64,000 nt of DNA, from assembly GCA_038503035.1 (NCBI GenBank), contig JAVSML010024349.1:348586-412585 (forward strand). The letters run 5' to 3'. Below, one piece after another: positions 34,628 through 45,316 of the stretch (the stretch's first letter is position 1; every line of letters starts with the position of its first letter). The position numbers and the translations under genes are program-made. The DNA comes from Crocodylus rhombifer. Taxonomy: Eukaryota; Chordata; Crocodylia; Crocodylidae. Below the pieces are notes generated by a model that searched no databases, was not told the DNA's origin, and saw only the letters and a list, made by a program, of their open reading frames with translations.

Positions 34628-37600
34628 AAGTTTAGTGTACCTAGATCCTGAAGAAAGGAGCACCTGCTTCCCCTAAATTCAGTAAGTACTATCCCTAAGC
34701 AAAAGAATACAGTTTCAGTCCTTTTCCTTCAGCCTATCTTTTAAACTGAAACCACTGCAACTCAGCTGATGGGGGAAGGAAGCTCATTACAGTATATTAA
34801 GTGATGTTATTGTTTCTCACTTGGTTTGGGGCTTGATTGTCTTCTCAGCTTTCTACTTTCCTAACTGACTTGTGCCTCCACAGCAGGACTCTTCCAAGCT
34901 GGATGCATACCTTGGTATTAGAATTCAAACACTACCTTATAGAGAGAGAAACTTTCCCCTAACCCTTTGCTCCTGCCTCTCTTCATGCCCTCTAGCCCTT
35001 TACATGTGCAAAAGTATCTTTCACATACAGTTGTAGGATCTGGATCAAGTGAATGAACTGTAATTAACTCTACCATTTACTTCCTGACATGGCCAGAGCC
35101 TTTTTGTATTACTGTATATGTATTTAGAGAAGTCCCCCTGAACTTGGTAAATTTTAACAGACTGGCTGTAGAGATACTTTGTCACAGATGTTGCAAGAGC
35201 AGCTGTGAAAGCTTCCTTATGCCTGTCTCAGCATGCCATAGTTTTGGCAGCGTAATGAGGTAATGCTAGTATCCATGTCTTCAAAAATAATTTGATTCTA
35301 CTCTACTGGAGATGTTTATGGAGTTCCTATAAACTTGTTAAGTTTGATGCCTATTTTCAGAAAGCGCTCTATGCCAATTGTATATATGAATATACATTTG
35401 AAGAACTATTTACACATACTGTAATGATCCATTAATTTCAGATCATCATTAAATCTTTAACATGTCTTTTACACAGCTAAATTTGACTGTTACTAATTAC
35501 ATAAATAGCTGCTAAGCACCTATTGCATATGTATGACAGAGCCAGCTGCGGCCTATTTCATTCCCTATGGTCATTAGTAGAGATTTAGCTCAGTTAAGAA
35601 AAAAAATGTGCAAATCATGTTAATTCATAATATGAAGTGATAGCTAATAATTATTATCAGTATAGAATTCTTCAAATTAGAAGTTGAAGGGACACTTGTC
35701 AATTTGATTGTTTTTGATTTTTTTCATCTAGACTACTTTTTTTTAAACTGTTTTTTTTCTTTTTCTAAGCTTTTGAACAGTATGTTTTGAATATTTTTAG
35801 TATTTCTTCCCACATGTCTTTTAAATGGGGTGGTGCTTCTGTGACTTTGTAGCTAAGAAATTGTAATTTTTCTTTTTTGGTCCAGAGACTCTTTAGTTTG
35901 TTTCATTCAGCTTTTGGGCATTTTATTGGTGATGTCTCAGTGTTCTCCCGTCTGGTGGATTATTAAGATTAAGTAAAGGAAAAATGGCAAGTTGCTGATT
36001 TCTTCATGTTTTTCAGACAGGAAGAAAATGAGAGTGCATTTACCTGCAAGATACCAGTACTGTATGGACTTGCATAAAACATTCTTCAAATTTTTCACTT
36101 GCCCTGGCCTGACACATGGTGGCAGGGGAGACTTGTGGCTGCTGTCTCTACTACTGCAGATGCTGTTCCGTTGGCAATTCCACCTTCTTAAACCAGCATC
36201 ACCAGAAGCATAGATCTTTCTTGATTTATTTTATCTCTCCTCTCCGCTAGATGGCAAACAAGATATACACAATAAAATCAAATAGGAGTTTACGTAATCC
36301 CCTTCATATCCAAGGTTTCCTCAAAGTGCTTTACAAAGTAGCAAGATAGATACTGGCAGTAAGTAAATGGAGCAACTATTATGTTGTTTGCACATAGCTT
36401 TCATTTTTTTTTTTTCTCCTTGAGGAAGTAAATTTGTTAGGATGTTTGTGCTATTAACTCTAAAGTGTCTTGGGAGATTTAACTTTCTATTACAAACCAG
36501 CACTGAGTAGAAAGCTCAAATCTGTGTGAGGAAGTTAACCTACTAGACTTCTAGTCTGCTGAGGTTTTAAGTGCTACCATATAAACCATGCCAGCAATAT
36601 AAGATTTAGATAAATATGTACTCCTTATTCTTTGTTTTGTAATTTGTCAAGTGGGGTATTAGCTGTCTAACAATATGTGTGCTTTGTTCCAAGAGGATAA
36701 ACTGTTTTTGCTTCAAGGAATATTTGCAGCTCTGAAGATAAATGTGAGTTACCCACATTGCAGCTCACATTACTGTCAGCTGTTTGGATGTTAACATTAT
36801 TATTATTATTATTTGTAATATGATAGTACTCTGAAGTCCCAGTCAGGGATCAGTACCCGTTTTGTGTTAAGCACTGCACACATATAAATTAAAAGATAAT
36901 CTCTAGTGGCTATCTTCAAAAGACTCAGCATGCATTCCAGCTCAGCTATTCTTACCTCTTATTTTAAAAGTGGAATCAAATAACAAATAGTAGGGTAGTT
37001 ATTATATCATCTTCTACTTGTAAAAGTTGGCAAAAATTTCACAAATCCTTTGATTGAGGCTGGTAATGATAAATACTTTTGACCATAGAAAAACTTATAG
37101 TTAATTAAATATGCTCTTTTATACATCTTTACTTTAATTGAGGATCACTAGAAAAATGTTCAGTGAAAATTACATTAATATTATTAATGATAACAAATAC
37201 CATTGCATCCTTTATCTGTCTTATCATTTAACTGTTAAAATACTTAGAAACTGCTAATGCATGACAGCAATCAATTTTTATTTTTTGGTAACAACATTAA
37301 AAATATAAAAAACTGATCCAGTGGATTGATCCAGCTGCATTAATTTTGAATGTTGTGAAGAGCTCCAAAAACAGTTGGATTTATATGAAGTTCAGCAATT
37401 TTTTGCTTTTCATGGCTTCATCAGACATTTTCTTCAGGCTTGATAGATGCAGGATTTCACTTTCTATGTTCCTCTTTCACTGCATGTAAAAGACAAGCAC
37501 AGCACTTCACCTGGGTTTACATGAAAATCACATCTATAGTTCAGGCTTGCCTGCAACTGGAGAAAAATATCTCAAACCCTAATGAGTCTCAGCAAATCTG

Positions 37601-37810
37601 TCTTGTTTGAAGATTGTTACAAAATCTGATGAATTTTAGTTTGGGGTTTGCTAAGAACAATTTTTATGTCTTGCTCTGAAAATGGCTAGTAAGTGCTATG
37701 CAGAAAGAATGGAGATATGTTCCTGTAACTGGGGACCCAAACCCTATTACTTAGGTATAACAGAAGAGGAGGAGAGGGGACTGTAGCAAGGAGCCAGAGG
37801 GCTCCTGTCC
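34628..37810. other. No gene seen; presumed BAIAP2L1 intron
   Basis: AT-rich sequence with a short MIR-like trace at about 36303-36345 (ATCCAAGGTTTCCTCAAAG, TGCTTTACAAAG) and the ATT-linked repeat at 36796. Nothing else recognisable. Confidence 0.45.
36796..36905. repeat. ATT microsatellite with interspersed-repeat tail
   Basis: An ATT run (36796-36813) is followed by AGTCCCAGTCAGGGATCAG and GTGTTAAGCACTGCACAC, an arrangement seen in a widespread amniote repeat (AGCCCCAGTCATGGACCAG, GTGCTAGGCGCTGTACA). The family name is not certain. Confidence 0.5.
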
Positions 37811-37818
37811 CTTTAAGA

Positions 37819-38885
37819 TGGGGTGAGCAATTATTTGGGCTTGTGTGTAGTTCTGGGGAGCTGTTACAAGCTGGTCAGCACCCCTGCCATCCTCACAACA
37901 GCACGGAGCCCATGTGCCAACAGCGCACAGCCCCATCCCCGCCCCCAGCTCACCCTGCCTTATGAGCAGGTCAGGTGGTGGTGGTGGCTCTTTCTGGCTG
38001 CCACTGCTACTGGCCCCAGCCAAGGTACTAGGGGGGACCTGCATGCACAGCCTCAACCCCAGCCTGCCCCGAGCCTGCTCTGGACTCGGCCAGCAGAGCG
38101 GACCAGCTCTGGACCAGCTGGAACCCTCATGCACAGCCCTGCCCCGGCCTGCCCCATGCCTGTTCTGGACCGCCCGCCCACGCCGAGCAGTGGCAGTGAC
38201 CAGGCAGAAGTTGTTGCTGGGACTGGGGGAAAAGTGGCCCCATAACCTCAGTGATGCCTGGCCCTTCTTGTTGCAGCTGCCCAAAGTCCATGCCCGATCT
38301 GCCCTGCTGCTCCTCTCTGCTGCTGCCATTGCTGCTGCCTCCGGCCTGCCCAGGGGGACAGTGGGGGCAGTGCAAAGGAGCTGCAGGACAGCCCAGCTGC
38401 AGGATCCAGGTGGCTGCAGCAGGAAGAGTCCAGCAGCAGTGAAGGGAAGGGTTTTCCCTCACGCAGAGCAGCAGCTTCTGCCTGGATGCTGCTGCTGCCG
38501 CTGCTTAGCATGGGCGAGCGAGTCTGGAGCAGGCGTGGGGCAGCCTGGGGTGGGACTGCACATGGGTTCCAGCTGATCTGGCCTGGTTTGCTCCGCCGGG
38601 CTGAGCCCAGGGTGGGTGTGGGGTGGGCCAGGTTGAGCTCAGTCCCTGCCAGTACCATGCGGCTGGGACCAACAGCAGCAACAACCAAGGAGCTGCTGCC
38701 ACTTGGGCTAGACAGGCAGCGAGCTGCGGAGCTGCCCCAACCCTGATGCATGCCTAGATGGTGGCAGGATGTGCCATGGTCAGGACAGCGTCTGGGCTAG
38801 GTGGGACCAAGGGACCTGCTGCAGGCTGGACAAAGTCCCTTTGTGAGCTGGATCCAGCCCATAAGCCTTATTTTGCCCACTCCTG
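37819..38885. mobile_element. hAT-type element, family A, 1067 bp
   Basis: CTTTAAGA is duplicated perfectly at 37811-37818 and 38886-38893. The left end TGGGGTGAGCAATTATTTGG and the complement of the right end, CAGGAGTGGGCAAAATAAGG, are family A termini. The body is GC-rich, with long composition-driven open frames on both strands and no recognisable transposase, so it is non-autonomous. Confidence 0.87.
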
Positions 38886-39347
38886 CTTTAAGAGGATGCA
38901 GCAGGTTAAGCCAGCTGTGTGGGGCTGCAGCTGCAGGAGGGCAGGCTAGCACTTAATTAACAGGGAAAAGGCCTGTGTGGGGCTGGGGAAGGCATATGGC
39001 AGAAAGGGGGTGAGATTTCCAGGCTTACAAGCCCAGGGCCTGAGCCAGAGCAGGATGTCTGGCCTGGCATGCTGCAGAGATGGGAGCTCCTGAGTAAGAT
39101 GCCTGCAGCAAACACTGGCAGGCACCTGAGCTGTTCCCTGGAGCTGCCAGGAGAGAGCCAAGGGGAGCATATGGACTTAGTGAGGCCACAGCCCACTTTA
39201 GTTGTGAAGCAGTGGCTTCTGTTTATGTTATGATTTAAGCTTGAGACTGGAGGACTGGAAATGGCTAATAGGGGAGGTATGAAGGCTGTGGAGGGGTGCC
39301 TGGTGGTCACTCAGTAACATCTTAGCCTGGGATCAGGGACCCAGAGG

Positions 39348-39583
39348 CATACACAGTGTATGGGTTGGGGGTGTGGAGGGGCATGTTTCCCCCCTTGAAA
39401 TTGGCCCTCACTGGCTGGGGAGTGGGGAGTGCTGGCTGATGCACCCCCTGAGAAGCGCCAATGGCACTTCCGGTTTGCCACTGGTGCTTCCAGGTTTGGC
39501 GATCAGCTGCTGGGGACCCCCCCCCCAGTTGGTGATCAGCCACTGGGGGACCTCCCAGAGGCATGAGGCACCGGTCCCCCATG
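39348..39583. mobile_element. Short hAT-type element, family C copy 1
   Basis: CCCAGAGG flanks both sides exactly (39340-39347, 39584-39591). The complement of the right end (CATGGGGGACCGGTGCCTCA) resembles that of the 56479 element (GACTGGTGCCTCCTGAG). Because the host minisatellite contains many GCCCAGAGGG stretches, the flank match is weaker evidence than elsewhere. Confidence 0.65.
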
Positions 39584-39589
39584 CCCAGA

Positions 39590-40470
39590 GGGCTGAGGCT
39601 TCTGTGTTCTATTAGGTCAAGGCTCTGAGAGCTAATGTCAGGGTCAGGTAGTCAAGCCTGGTGTAAGGGACTCTGAGGACTGTGGGCTAGACCAGACTGA
39701 GGCTAGGAGGGCCAAGGCCAGAGGCAGCAGTCCAGTCTGGGGTCAAGGGCCCAGAAGGCTGGAGGCTGAGAGAGGGCTACAGCTGCCATGTGAAAACCAG
39801 GAGCCCAGAGAATGGAGACCTGAGGCCAGAGCAGGATTACTCTGAAAGTGCCAAAGCCTGTTGAGGGATTAGGGCCAAGGGCCCAGAGAAAAGAGAGAGC
39901 CTTGCCAGGGCCAGGAGCTCAGCAGGCTGACTGGAGTATGAACAGAAGCAGTCTGCCCTGGGGTCAGAGACCTAGGAAGCTGAGGACTGGGGTAGGACTA
40001 CAACAGCCGGTGAAGGTCAGGGGCCCAGAAAGCAGAAGGCTGAGGCCACAGTAGGGAGGCTGAAACTGAGCAGGCTTGAGCCAAGGGGGCCTGAAGCCTG
40101 GAAGGGGGACTGAGCTGAGCAGAGCAGCCTTGCCCTGGGTCAAGAATGCCAGGGCATTGTGTGGGGGTGGGCTGAGCTGAATGGAGGGCATTCTTGCCCT
40201 GGTTCAGGGACACAGTGGGGCTGAGCCAAACAGAGCAGCCTTACCTTGGATCAGGGATGCCAGGGGGGTTGGGACAAGGCACAAGACAGGGCAAAGGGGC
40301 CCAGAGGTGCAGAGAGGGCTGAGGCTGAGAGAGCTGAGTCCAAATCAGTGGGACAAGGCTGAAAGCCTGCAGCCAGAGAAAAGGGGGGCCAAAGCCAAGA
40401 GGGCTGAGGCCTATACAAAAGGACAGAACTGTGGACAGAGTAACATCTGTGAGGCATGGATGTGGCTGTA
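39590..40470 (+). repeat. Degenerate GC-rich minisatellite
   Basis: Irregular repetition of units built from GGTCAGGGGCCCAGA, AGGCTGAGGC and GAGCAGAGCAGCCTTGCCC, roughly 40-70 bases each, with much drift. Open frames in all phases on both strands follow from the repeat and lack domains. The motif also continues left of the element at 39348-39583. Confidence 0.7.
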
Positions 40471-40738
40471 GGGTTAGAAGGAGGCCATTGATTTAGCCCT
40501 TAAAGCAAGGAGGGTCTGAGGAAATGAGCAGAGAGAGAGGAAGAAAGAGAGCACCTTAGGCTTACCAGCCTCTGAGGGCAGCTTCCTCTTATTACCTTTT
40601 AACACTGAGGTGTGGCAGATGAGGAAGCAGGGTAATACCCTGGAAGGTTGGAGCAGGAGACAGGCAGGATTGCAGCAGCCTTTGGGTACCATCCTGTCAC
40701 AGTTCAATAAAAATCCAAGTTTTGAAATAGAGAATCTG

Positions 40739-40975
40739 TGGATGCATCTACACATTCATTAATGCACAGTAGTTACTTGTTTAATGAACTACTAACTAAA
40801 TGTGCAATAACTACAGTTACTGCACAGTAGTGCTGGCACACATTTTTTTGCGACACTTACTGCTCAGTAACCTAATGCTATGATGCAGTAGCATATTGGC
40901 ATGGTTTTTGCCCCCATGCTACTCTGCAGTGTTGTTAGGTTGCTTTGCATTAAGTGTCTTGTGTAGATGCGCCCA
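40739..40975. mobile_element. Family D MITE, 237 bp
   Basis: The left end TGGATGCATCTACACATTC and the complement of the right end, TGGGCGCATCTACACAAGAC, are inverted repeats. Subterminal TTAATGCACAGTAGTTAC motifs recur inside. No target duplication was recognised. Confidence 0.68.
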
Positions 40976-41183
40976 GTATGTACCTTAGTTGATTTGTAAT
41001 AATGAGGTTTTTACTTGGGTTAGTATTTCTTCACTGTGTACATATAGGATTCAGTTCTGCCTCAGTGACTGAATATATAGCTTGTGTTCTACACTAGTGG
41101 CTCTTGGTGGAGTTGTGTAGGGAAGGACCACTTCTCAGCAGAAGCACAGCAGAGCAGGTCTGTGTCCTGGGCAGCAGCACATG

Positions 41184-41370
41184 GTGCTCCTATACATGTG
41201 TGCGGAGCCTGCTGAGATGCTGGAAATTCAGTACATTGGAGCAGATTCGATTAATCGGGTGTGCTGGAGCACAGAAATTGACATGCTCCAGCAGCCTTCT
41301 GTGTCATGTGTATCAGCATCCTACTGTGTCTCTGTGCTGAAAAAATGGCGGTGGCTCGCTTTGAAATCAA
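41184..41370. repeat. Diverged relative of the 49117 repeat
   Basis: CTCCTATACATGTGTG, GCAGATTCGATTAATC and GTGTGCTGGAGC match, in the same order, CACCTATACACATGAC, GCAGACTCAATTGAGTC and CTGCTGGAATA in the 49117 repeat. Ends are not defined. Open frames here are not convincing genes. Confidence 0.45.
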
Positions 41371-41539
41371 ACACATTCAGTGAGGCTGACAGAGAACCCT
41401 TTTGGGTGTCTGTCACTGTTGTCGGGATTGTGCAATACTGCCCGTTTCCTCTTGTACTCACCTGCCACAACTTTGATCTTATGTGGGGAGGAAGGAGATT
41501 GGTATAGTGTTACTGTTGGTATTTGCGGAATAACTTCCC

Positions 41540-42289
41540 CAGACACGTCAAGTCACTCCACTGATTTTTAATTCCCTTTTCTTTTACAGTGGCTCAAGTT
41601 GCAGGCAACAGCCTCATTAACCTTCTCCCAAACCGGTCATGAGCTCCAGGGATGATCCCCACCCCCGAGAACCTCAAGATAAGTAGCCGCTGGCACTCCA
41701 TGTCGCTAATTAACTCATTAGCGAGGCACGGTTTCTGTATCTTTGCCCTGTTGCCAGCGTCTCTGCCATGGCAGCCCCTTTCCTCAGTTATCCTTCCAAT
41801 TTTGCTGGGCTGGCTGGTACAGTCTGGGCTCAGCCCCCCTTGTTCTCAGGAATTCCCCCACCTTTTGTCGCTCCTCAACTCACGTTGCTGCTTCCTGCCG
41901 GTAATTGACCCATAAACGGTTGCGATCGTCATGCCGTTTTCTGCTCCACTCCTTGGAGTTGGGAGCGTCTCTGGCTCTTGCTCGCAGCCTGCACTGGTCT
42001 CTCCCAAGCTGGGACTCTCCTTTGGTCACAGGGTTCCCACCAGACCACATTGCGGAGTCTTGACTCCTCTGGACTCACTGCTGTGGCTATGTCTTTGGTA
42101 AGTATCCATTCACCGCCGTCCTGCCGGTCTTCCAATGCCCAAAGGCATTCTCCCTGCATCTTGCCTCTGCTTCTGTTTCTGGGATCTTTAGTCTGTTGGC
42201 CAATCCTGAGCTAGGCGGAGAATTCTCCCCACCTGACTGGGTCTCGTCACTAACGGCGTCCAGGTGTTCATCCAAGTAACAGGGCTCCA
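41540..42289. other. Unassigned CpG-containing block
   Basis: Distinct composition from its AT-rich neighbours: several CpGs (GGTTGCGATCGTCATGCCG, CACTAACGGCGTCC), pyrimidine-rich stretches and a TTTTCTTTTACAG acceptor-like site at 41578-41590. No conserved protein is readable in any frame. A retroelement-type long terminal repeat or a recent insertion is possible; no matching partner was found in the window. Confidence 0.35.
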
Positions 42290-43160
42290 GTCAGAGACCC
42301 TGTTACAGTCACCTTAAGGGCTGGAGAAGGGAGCTGCCAGGTGGCTGATGAGGCCAGCCACTTTAGGGCCCAGCCCTGAAAGAGAGCAGTTTGAGACCAG
42401 CTAGCAGGGAAGAAACAGCTCCCTGCTGAGCTCCGGCTCCAGGAACAACTTGGAGTTAAGGGTGAGGCTGTGGGGAATGAGGAGGCCTCATTGGTCCTGG
42501 GCATGACCTGAAACTATCCTGCTGGGATAGGTTACAGAGGTGGGTGGGTTATATAGAGAGTTGAGAAGGGTGGGGGGAAGCAGGTAAGCTTAGAAGTGCC
42601 TGAGTCCCATGGTGTGTTGGACCCTGGAGGTGGGCCAGTCATGCTCAAAGAGGAGCGCCTGAGCCCAAGGGGTGGAGGAACCCGGGCCCTAAAGAAAGGG
42701 CCGAGGAAGGTCAGGCACGCTTAAGGGAGAGAAGCACCTGAACCTGCTGGGGTGGAAGACACCAGGCCCCAGTGTAAGGGGTAGAGTTGTGACCCAAGAG
42801 AGGGGTATAGTGGTCTGGGGTGAAGTAGGCCTATAGTTGATCAATCGCTCAGTCCTGTTCAGGTGAGAGAGGCCCAAAGACTGCACCAGGGCTGACCGAA
42901 AGGTGGAGAGCAAAGCCCGAGGATCTTTTGAATAGGGCAGAGTGAATGTGGCCTGGATAGGCATTATGCAAGAGGCCAGGTAAGAGCTGGTGGAGGCCCC
43001 AGTGAGAGGGAGGTGGGGGGTGTGTGTGTGTGGCCCCGAAGGGGGCAGTATGTTAACGGCCCAACTGCATGCCCAGTTTGCCCCAGCCTTGAGCTGGTGT
43101 ATCATCAGGGTGACACCTGCGAGGCAAGAGGTGCCTGGGGCTGCTGCCCTAGTTGCCTCT
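42290..43160. repeat. Unassigned GC-rich repetitive block
   Basis: G/A-rich sequence with recurring TGAGCCCAAGGGGTGG, GGGCCCTAAAGAAAGGGCC and GGAAGGTCAGGCACGC motifs, and a TG run at 43021-43032. It looks like transposon-derived or satellite sequence, but I cannot name a family. Open frames are composition-driven. Confidence 0.45.
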
Positions 43161-43256
43161 TCTCAATTACACTCTGTTTCCCAGGTTAGTGAATAGAAAT
43201 AGGTCTACGTGCCATGAGGCTGTCTTAAGTCCTGTTAGTGAACTCTGTGAAAGCTG

Positions 43257-43456
43257 TGGTTATTGGAGCCACAAAGATGTAGATTCCCTTGCTTCACCTC
43301 TCTAACCATCCTTTACCTTGTACAACATTGTGCAAGAAGTCTTCACATACAGTAGCTAAGCACCATGCTGCACAGATGTGCTCTGTAGGTTATGTCTGCT
43401 GGTCAGTACAACTGCAGCTCCTTAGGACCTCCACACCCAGAAGTGTGGTAGATGGA
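43257..43456 (+). repeat. ~200-bp duplicated segment, copy 1
   Basis: Shares long identical stretches with 44415-44612 in the same orientation: TGCTTCACCTCTCTA, TAAGCACCATGCTG, GTGCTCTGTAGGTT and the stretch TGTCTGCTGGTCAGTACAAC. By eye about 85-90% identical. Not recognised as a known repeat. Confidence 0.8.
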
Positions 43457-44365
43457 CACAATTATATACTTGTACACATGCATAACTCCTAACAAAATCA
43501 ATGGGGTTTGGATTTATCTGAGACCAGTTAGGCCAGTAACATTAATTATTGATAAAATCTTTACATCTGTATTGATGTGGGAACTGGACACTTTCAATTT
43601 TAAAGACTTACTACTGACTTCAGTGTGGTTACAAGGACAAAGCCTAAAGCAGAAAATGACCTTAACTGTGTACAGAGAACTGACGTGTTCTATTTTTCAT
43701 AGACCTGTATTCTGATATATATCTGTAGCTCCAAGTAAGACGATAAGAACTTTTGCTTGATCATGGAATGACAATATTTGGTCCAGAGCATTTTTAATAC
43801 TAAGAGCAAATGCGGAAGAAATGCTTGATTCCATTAGTCATCTCAGTGTATAGCTTGTACTGATAGATATTTATCAGAATTGATTTTATATTTCCATTTT
43901 GCAACTTACGTGCAACTCCTGTAAATACTAAGCTGAATTAGGTGAGTATTTTGGGAGATTCATTTGAGTTTCAAGATATACTGCCAGATGTATTTAAGAT
44001 TTAGTGGGTAGTATACATAATGGAGTGCATCGTAGGTATACTGTGTATATTGTATATTAGTCATTACCTATCACTTTTCAAATTGTCACAACACCCCTAT
44101 CTGTGATATGAATAAATAACACACACAAGATTGCAAAGTCAGCTATGCAAAAGTTAAGTTCCAGAATTATGGTTATTTGAGAAACCTTAATTTTATTTGG
44201 TTTTTACGGTGCAATCTTTAATTATATCATCACCTGCTATAGACTCCATGGGAACTTCTGCCTCAGAAACAAATTTCTGTAGCTTGAGAGTGATCTCTCT
44301 TTCAGTTTTGAGTAAACTGGGAAGCGGGTAGGCAACTTTTGTTCAATACTTTAAGGTACAGAATA

Positions 44366-44408
44366 GATCTAAGAATAGGATTGATGCACAGGATCCTATT
44401 CTTAGATC
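44366..44408. repeat. Perfect 16-bp inverted repeat with 11-base loop
   Basis: GATCTAAGAATAGGAT (44366-44381) is followed, after TGATGCACAGG, by its exact complement ATCCTATTCTTAGATC (44393-44408). It abuts copy 2 of the local duplication. It has no U tract and no gene nearby, so it is not a terminator. Confidence 0.9.
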
Positions 44409-44414
44409 CTGTGA

Positions 44415-44612
44415 TCCAATCTAGTGGAGTTACAAAGATGTAGAACCCATTGCTTCACCTCTCTAGCCACCCTTACTTTGTGCAACAGTGTGCAGGAAGT
44501 CTCAACATACAGTAGTTAAGCACCATGCTGTACAGCTGTGCTCTGTAGGTTTTGTCTGCTGGTCAGTACAACTGCAGCTCCTTAGGACTTCCAGAAGAGC
44601 AGTAGGTGGACC
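44415..44612 (+). repeat. ~200-bp duplicated segment, copy 2
   Basis: Second copy of the 43257-43456 segment, 1.16 kb away, same orientation. It begins 7 bases after a perfect 16-bp hairpin stem at 44366-44408. No open frame shared by both copies was seen. Confidence 0.8.
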
Positions 44613-45308
44613 CACCACTGCACACACTGTACAAATGCTTTCTAATGAGTGCCTATGAATAGCCACTGTGGACATTTTGAATGATTTTTATTTATTGTAC
44701 TAAATGACTAAGGTTAATTTAATGAGAACTGGCACAAACTTGACTTTGGAGTATATACTAGGCCCACATGATGTGTACATGATATTTTCCTTTTCTTTGA
44801 AACCTGCTCAGATATTATCCTTGCTTTTGATTTCTACAGAAGTATTTTAGAAACAGCAGATGGACCCTCCATAAGGCACAACACTCCGGCAGACCACTCC
44901 AGTGAAACTACTTAAAATGTTATGTTCTCCTCCTGCATATGCAAGCCAATGGAACAGGTTTCTATACTGAGCAAGAAATCCACAAAAATTTTCTTTGATC
45001 CGCTGTTCAGGGAAGAGTAGATTGCTAGGTCTTGCATGTATCTTTTGTCCCCATTACTACTTGTTTTGCGTTAGAGCTGGAGCTTAAGAAATATGAACTG
45101 TTTTCATGTACCCAATTATATCAGTATTATTCTGGACCAACTCCACTTCAGTCAGTGAAGTTCTTTTATACAAGATTTACATAAGACTTGTACGTAAACT
45201 CTACTGGATTCAAACATAAGCATGTTTCTGTCTATCTGACTACAGAGGTCTGATCCAGCAGGCATTGTTAGATGCAAGAAGACACAGAAGCCCGTTTCTA
45301 TATCCAAA
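44613..45308. other. No gene seen
   Basis: AT-rich stretch between the duplicated segment and the large hAT-type element; nothing recognisable. Confidence 0.45.
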
Positions 45309-45316
45309 ATCTAGTG

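Noticed and set aside
37751..38751. Open frames of 140-220 codons on both strands
   Set aside because: They run through the ends of the 37819-38885 element and have no recognisable domain.
44366..44408. Perfect hairpin as a bacterial-type terminator
   Set aside because: This is vertebrate intronic or intergenic DNA; there is no adjacent gene end and no T tract.
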